Part shown: in pieces, positions 15,490 through 23,743 of the stretch
How positions within the stretch are numbered: position 1 is the stretch's first letter
Layout of the letters: each line of letters starts with the position of its first letter
Source of the DNA: Achromobacter spanius
Lineage (GTDB): Bacteria; Pseudomonadota; Gammaproteobacteria; Burkholderiales; Burkholderiaceae_B
Length of the DNA: 64,000 bases
NCBI RefSeq assembly: GCF_003994415.1
Contig: NZ_CP034689.1
Coordinates: forward strand, 2,356,001 to 2,420,000
Direction of reading: 5' to 3'
Program-made: the position numbers and the translations under genes
The notes under the pieces: model-generated
Database searches by the model: none
The model's input: the letters and a program-made list of their open reading frames with translations, nothing else
Told to the model about the DNA's origin: nothing

Positions 15490-16272
15490 GTGGCTAGCAA
15501 ACTCGCTGGAACCCGGTTTATCGCGTTGACCTTCAAGGCCATCCGCCAACAAGGCCGTCGAATGATGACGGTCGCACCTGGGTCATTGGCCGCATTCATT
15601 GTTTCGCTGCCCTTCGCGTTGCTGGTGTCCACCTCCGTGGGCACGATGCAGTTTGTGTTTCTACTGCTGGCCATGGTGAGCCTGCTGGCGTTGGCGCGGT
15701 TGACCTTTACTTGGCTTGCGATGCTTGTCGGCCGTGACGAGGCAGCGACGCAGCTTGCGCGAGGGGGTAATGCCGAGGCCAAGCATCTGGCTTTGCTGGT
15801 GCTCTTTGTGGTCGTGGTGGGCGCGATATTGCGGGCGTCTGCTGATATTCCAATATTGCTTTACTTCGCGATGAAGGGCGTGGGCGATACCGGGTTCTTC
15901 CTCGCGCTGTTCATTGTGCTGGGCCTGCTTTGGGTGCCGTTTGTGTATGCCGGCGCGGTGGTGGCGTTGAGCTGGGTGCACGCCGTGGCGGCGGGTGAAT
16001 ATGGCTTCAATGCAATGCGGGGGGCGATGCGTTTCAAGCGTTGGCCTTTGGTGACTGCGCTGTTTGTCTTGCTCGTGTCCGTGGGCTTTACCAAGGCCAT
16101 GGTGGCGGACGTGGCGCGTTTCCCGACGACGTCTGGCGTTGGGTTCAGCGTAGCCGGCATGCTGATCAGCATCGGCATGCTTGTGATCGTGACGATGATG
16201 TGCGCAGTGGCGTATCGCGAGTCCGTGCCGCGGGCTCCCGATACCTCGAGCGATCCCGGCGTGCTTGTGTGA
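15490..16272 (+). CDS. Multi-pass inner-membrane protein of unknown function
   Basis: A 260-residue protein starting at GTG 15490, preceded by AAAGG. About six hydrophobic segments are visible (near residues 28-50, 52-75, 100-120, 128-155, 185-205 and 220-245). The first 25 residues are basic and likely cytoplasmic. I recognise no family or catalytic motif. The stop lies 3 bases before the alpha/beta hydrolase gene, so the two are probably co-transcribed. Confidence 0.75.
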   Translation: MASKLAGTRFIALTFKAIRQQGRRMMTVAPGSLAAFIVSLPFALLVSTSVGTMQFVFLLLAMVSLLALARLTFTWLAMLVGRDEAATQLARGGNAEAKHLALLVLFVVVVGAILRASADIPILLYFAMKGVGDTGFFLALFIVLGLLWVPFVYAGAVVALSWVHAVAAGEYGFNAMRGAMRFKRWPLVTALFVLLVSVGFTKAMVADVARFPTTSGVGFSVAGMLISIGMLVIVTMMCAVAYRESVPRAPDTSSDPGVLV

Positions 16273-16275
16273 GCC

Positions 16276-17097
16276 ATGCGTACGCAACATCAAATCCGTT
16301 GCGGTCGTGCGACGCTTTTTGCGGAAGCTGAGGGTAGCGGCGACCCGGTGGTGTTCTTGCACGCCGCCATTTGCGACTGCCGCATGTGGGATGTGCAGAT
16401 GGCGGGCATCGCGGCCGGCGCCAAGGCCATTGCGTATGACCGGCGCGGCTACGGAAAGACGCATGCCGGGGCGGAAGAGTATTCGGCAGTTGCGGATCTG
16501 ATGGCGGTGATTGATGCGTTGGCGGACGGCAAGCCGGTGATCTTGGTTGGATGCTCGCAGGGGGCGCGGGTAGCGCTGGATGCGGCGCTGCTACATCCGT
16601 CCCGCGTGCGGGGGCTGGTGTTGATTGCACCGACGGTGCCTGGCGCTCCCGAACCGGTGCTTCCGGCCAGCATCAAGGCATTGATGCTGGAGCTGAAGCA
16701 GGCCGAGGCCGACGGCGACAAAGATCGCGTGAACACGTTGAAGGCGCGGTTGTTCCTGGACGGGCCGTGCGAGCCAGAAGGGCGCGTAGCGGGCGCTGCA
16801 CGTCAGCGCTTTCTTGAAATGAATGCCGCCATATTGCAGTCGCCGTATGGTGGGGCAAGCCTAGATGATTTGCCCACCTACGACCGTCTGAACGAGATTC
16901 GTAAGCCGGCGCTGGTGATGTGGGGTGACCGCGATTTTCCACATATTCAGGCACGTAGCAGGCAGGTGGTGACGATGCTGGCGAAGGGCACCGGTCAGGC
17001 GTTGCCAGGCACGGCCCATTTGCCCAGCTTGGATCGACCGGTCGAACTGACCGCCGAGATCTTGGCGTTCATCAATCGCATCGCCAACCAGGCCTGA
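16276..17097 (+). CDS. Alpha/beta-fold hydrolase
   Basis: A 273-residue single-domain hydrolase. The nucleophile elbow is Ser94 in VGCSQGAR. The oxyanion region is VVFLHAAICD and the catalytic Asp/His are probably in MWGDRDFPH and GTAHLPSLDRP near the C-terminus. There is no signal peptide, so it is cytoplasmic. The sequence resembles 3-oxoadipate enol-lactonase/esterase-type proteins, but the substrate cannot be assigned. It is probably an operon with the preceding membrane protein. Confidence 0.85.
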   Translation: MRTQHQIRCGRATLFAEAEGSGDPVVFLHAAICDCRMWDVQMAGIAAGAKAIAYDRRGYGKTHAGAEEYSAVADLMAVIDALADGKPVILVGCSQGARVALDAALLHPSRVRGLVLIAPTVPGAPEPVLPASIKALMLELKQAEADGDKDRVNTLKARLFLDGPCEPEGRVAGAARQRFLEMNAAILQSPYGGASLDDLPTYDRLNEIRKPALVMWGDRDFPHIQARSRQVVTMLAKGTGQALPGTAHLPSLDRPVELTAEILAFINRIANQA

Positions 17098-17101
17098 CCG
17101 C

Positions 17102-17170
17102 GCGCCACAGACTTCAGCGCCACAGACGTCAGCGCCACAGACTTCAGCGCTACAGACTTCAGCGCTACAG
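17102..17170. repeat. 15-bp tandem repeat, 4.6 copies
   Basis: Four units of 15 bases begin at 17102, 17117, 17132 and 17147 (consensus GCGCCACAGACTTCA with single-base variants), then a 9-base partial copy ends at 17170. The array lies between the hydrolase stop and the convergent minus-strand gene ending at 17180. Its length is a multiple of three, but no gene covers it. Confidence 0.9.
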
Positions 17171-17179
17171 GACTTGGTT

Positions 17180-17569
17180 TCAACGCTTCTTGCCAGCCCC
17201 GCGCGGCATTGGCGCCAGCGGGGTGCCGACGTGCGAGGCCAGCCAGTGTTCGATCTTGTCGTCGCGGCGTGCTGCCCAGTCCTTGCCTAGTTCCAGCACC
17301 AGCATGTTGCGAGTATCGCCAAGGTCCTGGCCGGGTTCCTTCTGGAACATGGCGCGCCAGATTTCCGAGGCCACCATATCCGTCGTGAGCAAAACGCCAA
17401 TACCCTTGGCATCGATCCATAGAGGCGCGGCGCGGTCATCTACGTGCTTCTTCAGGTTTTCAAGCTGCTTTTGGGCGAGTGAGGCGTTGTCTTTGGACGC
17501 CGCGATCAAGATCAGATATTGCCGGTGGCCGATGGCGGGTTCTTCGGCGTCGCCAAAAGGGTTTTCCAT
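17180..17569 (-). CDS. Conserved-looking hypothetical protein
   Basis: A 129-residue soluble protein with no signal peptide, membrane segment or recognised motif. It has an alternating strand/helix pattern (YLILIAASKDN, then helix, GIGVLLTTDM). The basic C-terminus (RGAGKKR) ends next to the tandem repeat. The start ATG 17569 precedes MENPFGDAEEP. Function unknown. Confidence 0.65.
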   Translation of the reverse strand: MENPFGDAEEPAIGHRQYLILIAASKDNASLAQKQLENLKKHVDDRAAPLWIDAKGIGVLLTTDMVASEIWRAMFQKEPGQDLGDTRNMLVLELGKDWAARRDDKIEHWLASHVGTPLAPMPRGAGKKR

Positions 17570-17750
17570 GGTGCATTCCTTGCTGGAGTAAGCGCGCTGC
17601 GAGCCGCGAGGACGGCTCAGGAAGACAGGGTACTCGACCTGCGCGCCCGTGCCGCGCTGTTATGGCGAAAGTCCTTGCATTCTGTGCCTGTCGCCACGCA
17701 TGCAGCGGCGCGCATACTGTTTCCATTCACACGCCAATGAGAGACCTTTG

Positions 17751-18665
17751 ATGCGCTACCGCTATGTGACGGCCGATGTATTCACCACGCAAACCTATTG
17801 CGGCAATCCTCTGGCGGTGGTGCTGGACGCCGACGGGCTGGATAGTGCGCAGATGCAGCGCATTGCCCGCGAATTCAACTACTCCGAAACCAGCTTCGTA
17901 TTGCCGCCGAAAGACCGCGCCAATACGGCCTGGGTGCGGATATTCACGCCGGATCGCGAGGTGCCGTTCGCCGGGCATCCCAACGTAGGCACCGCGGTGG
18001 TGCTGGCGCGCGAAATGGTTGCGGCTGGCCGCCCGGCGCCGGAGGCCTTTGTATTTGAAGAAGCGGCGGGCCTGGTGCGTATCGCCTTGCGCTCGGGCGC
18101 GAAGGGAGTGGAAAGCGTGGAGCTGCAAGCGCCGCAGCCGCTGATGCGTGCAAGCGAGGTTTCCGCCGAGGCCCTGGCTCGTGCACTGAAATTGGAGCCG
18201 TCCGATATCGACACGTCCGAGCACGCGCCGCAGGTGGTGTCGGTAGGGCTGATCTTCCTGGTGGCGCAGTTGGCCAGTCGCGACGCCTTACGCCGTGCAT
18301 CGCCGGATTCGAACGGCTACGCGGCGCTGCTGCCGTTGGATGGGGCGAAGTCGATCTACGTCTACACCACCGACACGCGTGGCGATACCATCGACGCCCC
18401 AACCGATATTCAGGCGCGGATGTTTACCGGCCGCATGACGGAAGACCCCGCGACGGGCAGCGCCACGGCTGCCGTCACGGCGTTACGCGCCGCCTTGCGC
18501 GGGCGCGGGAAGCTGGAATTGCGCGTAGGACAGGGGGTGGACATGGGGCGGGCCAGCCTGTTGCTGGCGCATGCCGAACCCCGCGCCGATGGCGTATGGG
18601 CGGGCGTGGCGGGCAATGCGGTGGTGGTGATGGAAGGCTCGTTGCCCGCGCCAGAGCAGGGCTGA
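17751..18665 (+). CDS. PhzF-family isomerase
   Basis: A 304-residue protein with the PhzF/diaminopimelate-epimerase-like fold. The catalytic Glu is Glu46 in NYSETSFVL; FAGHPNVGTA and EDPATGSATAA are the family signatures. PhzF itself isomerises a phenazine precursor, but most genomic homologues have unknown substrates and no phenazine genes are present here. The ATG at 17751 gives the family N-terminus YRYVTADVFT; upstream in-frame codons are not conserved. Confidence 0.9.
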   Translation: MRYRYVTADVFTTQTYCGNPLAVVLDADGLDSAQMQRIAREFNYSETSFVLPPKDRANTAWVRIFTPDREVPFAGHPNVGTAVVLAREMVAAGRPAPEAFVFEEAAGLVRIALRSGAKGVESVELQAPQPLMRASEVSAEALARALKLEPSDIDTSEHAPQVVSVGLIFLVAQLASRDALRRASPDSNGYAALLPLDGAKSIYVYTTDTRGDTIDAPTDIQARMFTGRMTEDPATGSATAAVTALRAALRGRGKLELRVGQGVDMGRASLLLAHAEPRADGVWAGVAGNAVVVMEGSLPAPEQG

Positions 18666-18672
18666 ATCCATC

Positions 18673-18701
18673 TTGATTGCGCGCGGGGACCCGTGTATGC
18701 T
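18673..18701 (+). promoter_or_regulatory. Sigma-70 promoter of a small-RNA candidate
   Basis: TTGATT (18673-18678), a 17-base spacer and TATGCT (18696-18701) lie just after the phzF stop. A start point near 18708 is predicted. Confidence 0.5.
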
Positions 18702-18707
18702 GGCTCG

Positions 18708-18860
18708 CATGAGTTCACTGCATTCAGCTCCCGCATGCCGGACAGGCCGGGCAGATTACCGACGAGTCACTCGACGCTTACGTTGAGTGGCTGGTCACGA
18801 CAAGGCGCTGCGCAGGCGGCGCTGTCCCCTGAAGGCCACGATACCCCTCGTGGCCTTTTT
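18708..18860 (+). ncRNA. Candidate structured small RNA between phzF and GNAT gene
   Basis: About 150 bases lie between a plausible promoter and a strong intrinsic terminator. A central 11-bp hairpin with CTTA loop (GTCACTCGACG pairing CGTTGAGTGGC with G-U pairs) lies near 18763-18790. The only open frame, from ATG 18709, is 25 codons, lacks a ribosome site and is Arg-rich. No known RNA family is recognised. It could also be a leader of the downstream gene, but the terminator lies 90 bases before that start. Confidence 0.4.
18832..18860 (+). terminator. Strong intrinsic terminator
   Basis: AAGGCCACGA (18832-18841) pairs perfectly with TCGTGGCCTT (18848-18857) around TACCCC, with a run of five T (18856-18860). 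Confidence 0.8.
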
Positions 18861-18950
18861 GTTTGCAGGTTTGTGGTGCCCACTTTGCTTGCAATGCCGT
18901 GTTCGAGGCGGTTCGTCCGGTCTTCGTTTTCCTCTCTACAGGAACGAAGC

Positions 18951-19385
18951 ATGACTATTCAAACCTTGGCCATCCGGCCATATCACTCCGCCGATGAGAC
19001 GGCCCTGATCCAGTTATGGCGCGACTGCGGCCTGACGCGCCCTTGGAACGATCCAGTCAAGGACATCGCGCGCAAGCTCACCGTGCAAGCCGATCTGTTT
19101 TTGGTGGGCGAGATTGGCGGCGCCATCGTTGCGACGGTGATGGGCGGCTATGACGGGCATCGCGGCTGGGTGAACTACCTGGCGGTGTCGCCTTCGTATC
19201 AACGGCGGGGCTACGCCACGATGCTGATGCACGCCCTTGAACGCCGCTTGCACGATATGGGTTGCCCGAAGATCAACCTGCTGATTCGTTCGGGCAACCT
19301 GGGCGTGCAGGGCTTCTACAAAAGCCTGGGCTTTCAACTTGATGAGGTCGTAAGCCTGGGCAAGCGCCTGATTCCGGATATCTGA
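18951..19385 (+). CDS. GNAT-family N-acetyltransferase (YpeA-like)
   Basis: A 144-residue acetyltransferase. The acetyl-CoA loop is QRRGYAT (motif A), after the strand VNYLAVSPSY and before the C-terminal NLGVQGFYKSLGF typical of GNAT motif B. It resembles RimI/YpeA-type enzymes, but the acceptor is unknown. The start ATG 18951 is preceded by AGGAACGAAGC. Confidence 0.87.
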   Translation: MTIQTLAIRPYHSADETALIQLWRDCGLTRPWNDPVKDIARKLTVQADLFLVGEIGGAIVATVMGGYDGHRGWVNYLAVSPSYQRRGYATMLMHALERRLHDMGCPKINLLIRSGNLGVQGFYKSLGFQLDEVVSLGKRLIPDI

Positions 19386-19438
19386 GAGCGGTGCTTACGA
19401 CACCCAGGGATCCGATTTTGAACGCTTGGTCATGACGC

Positions 19439-20392
19439 TTAGATGGCAACCGTCAGATAAACCGCTTCGCGGCCCACGATGGGCATGCGGGTGGGCATGA
19501 AGATCGTGCAGGCGTCGCATGGCGAGCGGATTTCTTCGGCGCCGTTGATGGCGATCAGCTCGCCTTTGTCGAAGGTCTCAAAGCCGATGACGGGGCGGGT
19601 GAAGCGGAAGTCTTCGGACTTCACCATGTGTACTTCAAGCAGGCGGTAACGCTGCGGAACGGGCGGGGGCGCGGCGTCCTGGGGCGCATCGATCAAGCCG
19701 GTGTGGGCCAGAAAGCGCAGCGTGACGTCGGTGGCCAGTTCGGCCGCCGAACGCGCGAAGTGCTGGCCGCATTCGACCACCAGCGCGCCGCCGCTGTCAG
19801 ACGCCGGGTCACCATGGTGGCCATAGCCCATGACGCCCGTGCCGGGAAACTTGTGCTGCGGCATCACTAGATGTATGGCCGGCGCCCCCACCGCCGCGGC
19901 CAATGCTGTGTTGCGGTCCATCTCGTTGTAAACCCAGAAGGGTTGCACCGGCGCGCGGGTCGAGTGGATGTCCAGGACGAAGTCGGCCGCGTCCAATACC
20001 GGCCGCAACTCGCGCGCGCGACGCAGTTCGGGGCTGTCTTCGGCGCCGTCCAGCATGGACGCGGACCAGATGCGGTTCAAGTTGTGGACAAGCTGGCGGT
20101 TTTCGTAGGGGTTGTCGATGTCGAAGGCTTCATAGGCTTCGACATGGGCAAAGCTGACGGTCAGCGTACCGATCTTGGGCCGCACTCCCGTGTCCAGCAA
20201 ATGGGTGGCGGCAACCATGCCACAGATTTCGTTGCCGTGCGTGATGGCGTTGATCAGTACATGAGGGCCGGGCACGCCGGACTCGAAGCGATGGACATAA
20301 GGGATGCCGGTGTTGCCTTCGCGGTATGCCGATAGGTCGCGCGGCAGAACCTCAAGGGGAGCGGTGTCGGGTTCGAAAGCTGTGGTTTGCAT
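19439..20392 (-). CDS. M14/AstE-AspA-type zinc hydrolase
   Basis: A 317-residue protein of the succinylglutamate desuccinylase/aspartoacylase family. The zinc ligands are visible as His52 and Glu55 (INAITHGNEI) and His143 (DIHSTRAP). Such enzymes remove acyl groups from amino acids; which one is used here cannot be told. No ast arginine-catabolism genes are adjacent, so an AstE role is not supported. The start at 20392 (MQTTAFEPDT) is taken because the longer frame adds an unconserved Cys/Phe/Arg-rich stretch. Confidence 0.82.
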   Translation of the reverse strand: MQTTAFEPDTAPLEVLPRDLSAYREGNTGIPYVHRFESGVPGPHVLINAITHGNEICGMVAATHLLDTGVRPKIGTLTVSFAHVEAYEAFDIDNPYENRQLVHNLNRIWSASMLDGAEDSPELRRARELRPVLDAADFVLDIHSTRAPVQPFWVYNEMDRNTALAAAVGAPAIHLVMPQHKFPGTGVMGYGHHGDPASDSGGALVVECGQHFARSAAELATDVTLRFLAHTGLIDAPQDAAPPPVPQRYRLLEVHMVKSEDFRFTRPVIGFETFDKGELIAINGAEEIRSPCDACTIFMPTRMPIVGREAVYLTVAI

Positions 20393-20649
20393 GGGGATGG
20401 TTGGTTTCTTGTTGAACGTTGCAATATACCCCCGGGTATCTGGCGCGGGTCTATCGCGTGTTTTTTCCGCTGTCGCAAAAAATCTGAAAATGGCACAAAA
20501 CGGGAGAAATTTCGTTGCCCTCCACCATTCGCAAGATGCGTCCGTACTAGGCGGCATAGTGCTTCATAACCGATTGAAACCATTGCTTTTCAGCGCGATT
20601 TTTTTTTGGCATATTGCGCGCGGTGAGTTCGATTTCAGGAGCGAGAAGA

Positions 20650-20904
20650 ATGGGCGCGGTGCCTCAACGGCATATCGATGGTTTCCAAGTGGGTTGTGAA
20701 ATCGTAAGCCTGGATGCAGGCGTGTTGGCCATCGAGATAATCGTGAGCCGGGTGGGCAATGACGGTGGACAGCAACGCTGGTCGCTGCCGCGTTTCGTGA
20801 CGTTCGCCGACGCCGATGTGGCGCGGCGTCATGCTGAACTGGTCTTGTCGGCGATTTTGTCGGTGGACTCGGCGACTGGCGAGCCCCGCTACGGCATTCT
20901 GTAG
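20650..20904 (+). CDS. Small hypothetical protein
   Basis: An 84-residue soluble protein. ATG 20650 is preferred over an upstream TTG because AGGAG lies at 20637-20641, eight bases before it. The sequence alternates strands and a helix (CEIVSLDAGVLAIEIIVSR, ADVARRHAELVLSAIL) with no known motif. The 257-base gap upstream, shared with the divergent hydrolase, contains a run of T and no further gene. Confidence 0.6.
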   Translation: MGAVPQRHIDGFQVGCEIVSLDAGVLAIEIIVSRVGNDGGQQRWSLPRFVTFADADVARRHAELVLSAILSVDSATGEPRYGIL

Positions 20905-21114
20905 CCATGTCGCAGGGGAAGTGATTCCTCTACGAAATGTTGCAGTGGCCATGCGCGTGCTTTCAGGTGCGCAGGCGCATGGTTGTTGAAAAATACCCGC
21001 CGTGGTCGAGGCGGCAGCAGGTAGGTTTTGTTTCGTTTATCACAATCCGACGCCGTGCTCCGACGGGTTTGGCCGGTACATTGGTGGCGGATGACAACAA
21101 GAAAGGAGAGTTCC

Positions 21115-21708
21115 ATGCTTGATACTTTTCCTGTCCTGCGTCGTGCAGGCCTTGCGGCCGCAACGATTGGCGTAGCGGGCCTGCTGTTCGCGGGTTGCAC
21201 CACTACCACGCCCCCATCCTCCGCCACGGCCACGGAGAAGCGCGACTCGATGAATAGCGCGGCCAACGCAACGCTTACCAAACTCTACGAGGCGTCGCCC
21301 CAATCCAAGGAACTGGTGGCGCGTGCCAAGGGCGTACTGGTGTTCCCTGATGTGTTGAGCGGCAGCTTCATTGTGGGCGCCGAGCATGGCAAGGGGGTGT
21401 TGCGTGTGGGCGGTTCCAATGCCGGCTACTACAGCACGACGGCCGGTTCTATCGGCTTCCAGGCCGGTGCGCAATCCAAGGCCATGGTGCTGTTGTTCAT
21501 GACGGATGACGCCTTGACCAAATTCCGCAATAGCAGCGGTTGGACGGTGGGCGCGGACGCCACGGTGGCTGTGGTGAATATCGGCGCAAATGGCCGCATT
21601 GACACCAACACCGCGCAGCAGCCGATTGTTGGCTTCGTCATGAATAACGGCGGCCTGATGGCAGGCGTGTCGTTGGCGGGCACCAAGATCTCCAAGCTCG
21701 ACTGGTAA
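21115..21708 (+). CDS. SYLF/YSC84-domain lipoprotein
   Basis: A 197-residue protein from ATG 21115 (AAAGGAGAG lies 7 bases upstream). A lipoprotein signal peptide ends with LLFAGC, the lipidated residue being Cys28. The mature part matches the SYLF (YSC84) domain: AKGVLVFPDVLSGSFIVG, GYYSTTAGSIGFQAGAQSK and a C-terminal MAGVSLAGTKI. SYLF domains bind phosphoinositides in eukaryotes; bacterial lipoprotein members have an unknown envelope role. A bidirectional terminator follows. Confidence 0.88.
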   Translation: MLDTFPVLRRAGLAAATIGVAGLLFAGCTTTTPPSSATATEKRDSMNSAANATLTKLYEASPQSKELVARAKGVLVFPDVLSGSFIVGAEHGKGVLRVGGSNAGYYSTTAGSIGFQAGAQSKAMVLLFMTDDALTKFRNSSGWTVGADATVAVVNIGANGRIDTNTAQQPIVGFVMNNGGLMAGVSLAGTKISKLDW

Positions 21709-21722
21709 GATCTTTCCCCATG

Positions 21723-21759
21723 AAAAACGCCGCGGATCATTCGTTTCCGCGGCGTTTTT
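21723..21759. terminator. Bidirectional terminator
   Basis: The 14-bp stem AAAAACGCCGCGGA (21723-21736) pairs with TCCGCGGCGTTTTT (21746-21759). It separates the SYLF gene from the convergent gene ending at 21793. Confidence 0.85.
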
Positions 21760-21792
21760 ATATTCGGCTGGCCATTAGTGAATCATGGCAAA

Positions 21793-22026
21793 TCAGCCGA
21801 TAAGGTTGTCGCCGTTATGGCGCACAGCGCTTTCGCGCTGGATTTCAGCTTCTTCGATATCGGGGTCCAGGCCGCGCCAACGCAGGATGCGCCCGCGTTC
21901 GGGCTCGGGTTCCCAGCCCAGCATGCCGTAGCGCGTGATTTCGGTTTCGCCTGTGTCAAATTCCACTTCAAAGTAACCCTGACGATCGGGTAGCGTGCTG
22001 CCGGGGGACCATTCTGTTTCGGGCAT
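21793..22026 (-). CDS. Small acidic hypothetical protein
   Basis: A 77-residue acidic soluble protein with no recognised family. AAGGAG precedes the ATG at 22026. Strand-like segments (GYFEVEFDTG, ITRYGMLGWEP) suggest a small beta-rich fold. It lies 115 bases downstream of the Lrp-like gene on the same strand and may be transcribed separately. Confidence 0.65.
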   Translation of the reverse strand: MPETEWSPGSTLPDRQGYFEVEFDTGETEITRYGMLGWEPEPERGRILRWRGLDPDIEEAEIQRESAVRHNGDNLIG

Positions 22027-22141
22027 GGTTGCTCCTTGCTAAGCGATGGGAGGGAAGGCCGGCGCACCGTCGGCGCCGACGCAAGCATTGTGCGGGCGAC
22101 CGCCTTATCCCGCAAGCGCGTCGATCACGCTGCGACGTCCG

Positions 22142-22612
22142 TCAGGCAAGCGGGACGGCGGTGGTGTAGAGCACCTGCTTCAACGCAAAGCTTGAGCGGA
22201 TGCTGGCAACGCCCGGGATGCGGGTGATGTGTTCGACGATCAGGCGTTCCAGCGCATCCACGTCGGGCACCAGCGCGCGGATCAGGTAATCGGCGTCGCC
22301 CGACATCAGATAGCACTCCATGATTTCCGGCAGCACGGCGATTTCACGTTCAAAGACGTCCAGTGCCGCCTTGCGTTGCTTGTCCAGCGAGATCTGGATG
22401 AAGACGTTGACCTTCAACCCCAGCTTGCGCGCGTTCAGCAGGGTGACGCGGCGGTCGATCAGGCCATCGGTTTCCAGGCGCCGCACGCGGGCCAGACAGG
22501 GTGAGGCCGATAGGTTGACGCGGGCGGCAAGCTCCACATTGGTCAGGCGGGCATCACGTTGTAGTTCGTTCAGGATTCGGATGTCGGTTGCATCCAGGTT
22601 GATTTCCGGCAT
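22142..22612 (-). CDS. Lrp/AsnC-family transcriptional regulator
   Basis: A 156-residue regulator with the AsnC-type HTH at about 5-50 (DIRILNELQRDARLTNVELA, SPCLARVRRLE) and a RAM ligand domain (about 65-150, with the GDADYLIRAL motif). These proteins sense amino acids and form octamers. It is divergent from an EamA-type exporter gene with a 159-base gap, so an amino-acid-responsive exporter is a reasonable guess. Confidence 0.92.
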   Translation of the reverse strand: MPEINLDATDIRILNELQRDARLTNVELAARVNLSASPCLARVRRLETDGLIDRRVTLLNARKLGLKVNVFIQISLDKQRKAALDVFEREIAVLPEIMECYLMSGDADYLIRALVPDVDALERLIVEHITRIPGVASIRSSFALKQVLYTTAVPLA

Positions 22613-22771
22613 AAGTCACCTAGTTTTGTCGATCGGCAGTGCATTCATGCTGAGGCAGGAGTTTATCGGAGTCTATTCAGGTGAAATGTGCTGGGGTTTA
22701 CCCTATAGACTATTCCATCCTTTTGCCAATCGGCAAAAGTGCGGAATATTCAAGCGGTAGATCGGGCAGTG

Positions 22772-23683
22772 ATGAGTCAGCAAAGTACGTTGCGCAGGTT
22801 TTTGCCCTTGGCGGGCGCGGTCCTGATCTGGGGCGGCAATTGGCCCGTCATGAAGATGGGGCTGGCGCACATGAGCCCGCTTTGGCTGGCGGCCAGCCGT
22901 TTCGGATCGGCCGCGCTGATCAGTGTGGTGGTGCTCGCGATGCTGGGACGGATGCGCTTGCCCACGCGGCAGGAGTGGCCGCTGGTGGTGGGCGTGGCGT
23001 TGCTGCAAATGGGCGCGTTCACGGCATTGGCGCTGTGGGCGCTGCAATACGTGGCGCCTGGCCGCGCTTCCGTCATTGCTTATGCCACATCGATATGGGT
23101 CATCCCGTTGTCGGCATTGATTCTGAAAGAGCGCTTGAGCGCGGGCCAGTGGCTGGCAACGGCGCTCAGTTATGCGGGCATAGCCGTGATCGTGGCGCCC
23201 GCGTTCAGCCCGTGGCAGGCGCATACGGCGATCGGCCTGATCATGCTGCTGGGCGCCTCGTTCGCGTGGGCGTGCAACATCATCCAACTGCGCGGCAGCC
23301 GCCACGTGCGCTTGGGCGCCGACATGATCCCGTGGCAGACCGCGCTGGCCACGTTGCCGTTAACGGCGCTGGCCTGGCTACGTGACGGCGTGCCCACGTT
23401 CCTGGCGGTGCCCGACGCCTGGCCCATTATTCTGTACACCGGCCCGCTGGCTACCGCGCTGACATTTATCGTGGTGCTGGGCATGACGCAAAAGATGCCG
23501 CCCGTGGCGACGTCCATTGCCATGCTGTGCGTGCCGCTTATCGGTTTGCTGGTGTCATCCGCGGTCTTTCATGAACGCATCTCGGCAGACCTGGCGCTGG
23601 GCCTGTCCTTGATCGCGGCAAGCGTTGCGGCCTCCGCCCTGGCGGCGCGCATGAATCGTCCGCTTGCGCTGCGGCCGTCTTAG
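22772..23683 (+). CDS. EamA/DMT-family transporter
   Basis: A 303-residue inner-membrane protein with ten predicted helices in two EamA repeats (VLIWGGNWPVMKMG in the first, GASFAWACNIIQLRG opening the second). Conserved YVAPGRASVIAYATSIWV is a typical DMT segment. Such proteins often export metabolites or amino acids. The start ATG 22772 gives MSQQSTLRRFLPLAG; an upstream ATG at 22739 is possible. The adjacent divergent Lrp gene is the probable regulator. Confidence 0.88.
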   Translation: MSQQSTLRRFLPLAGAVLIWGGNWPVMKMGLAHMSPLWLAASRFGSAALISVVVLAMLGRMRLPTRQEWPLVVGVALLQMGAFTALALWALQYVAPGRASVIAYATSIWVIPLSALILKERLSAGQWLATALSYAGIAVIVAPAFSPWQAHTAIGLIMLLGASFAWACNIIQLRGSRHVRLGADMIPWQTALATLPLTALAWLRDGVPTFLAVPDAWPIILYTGPLATALTFIVVLGMTQKMPPVATSIAMLCVPLIGLLVSSAVFHERISADLALGLSLIAASVAASALAARMNRPLALRPS

Positions 23684-23743
23684 AACGCTTTAGAATGTCG
23701 TGCGCCGGGCGGGGCCTGGCAACACCTGTAGGTGCGCGGCAGA

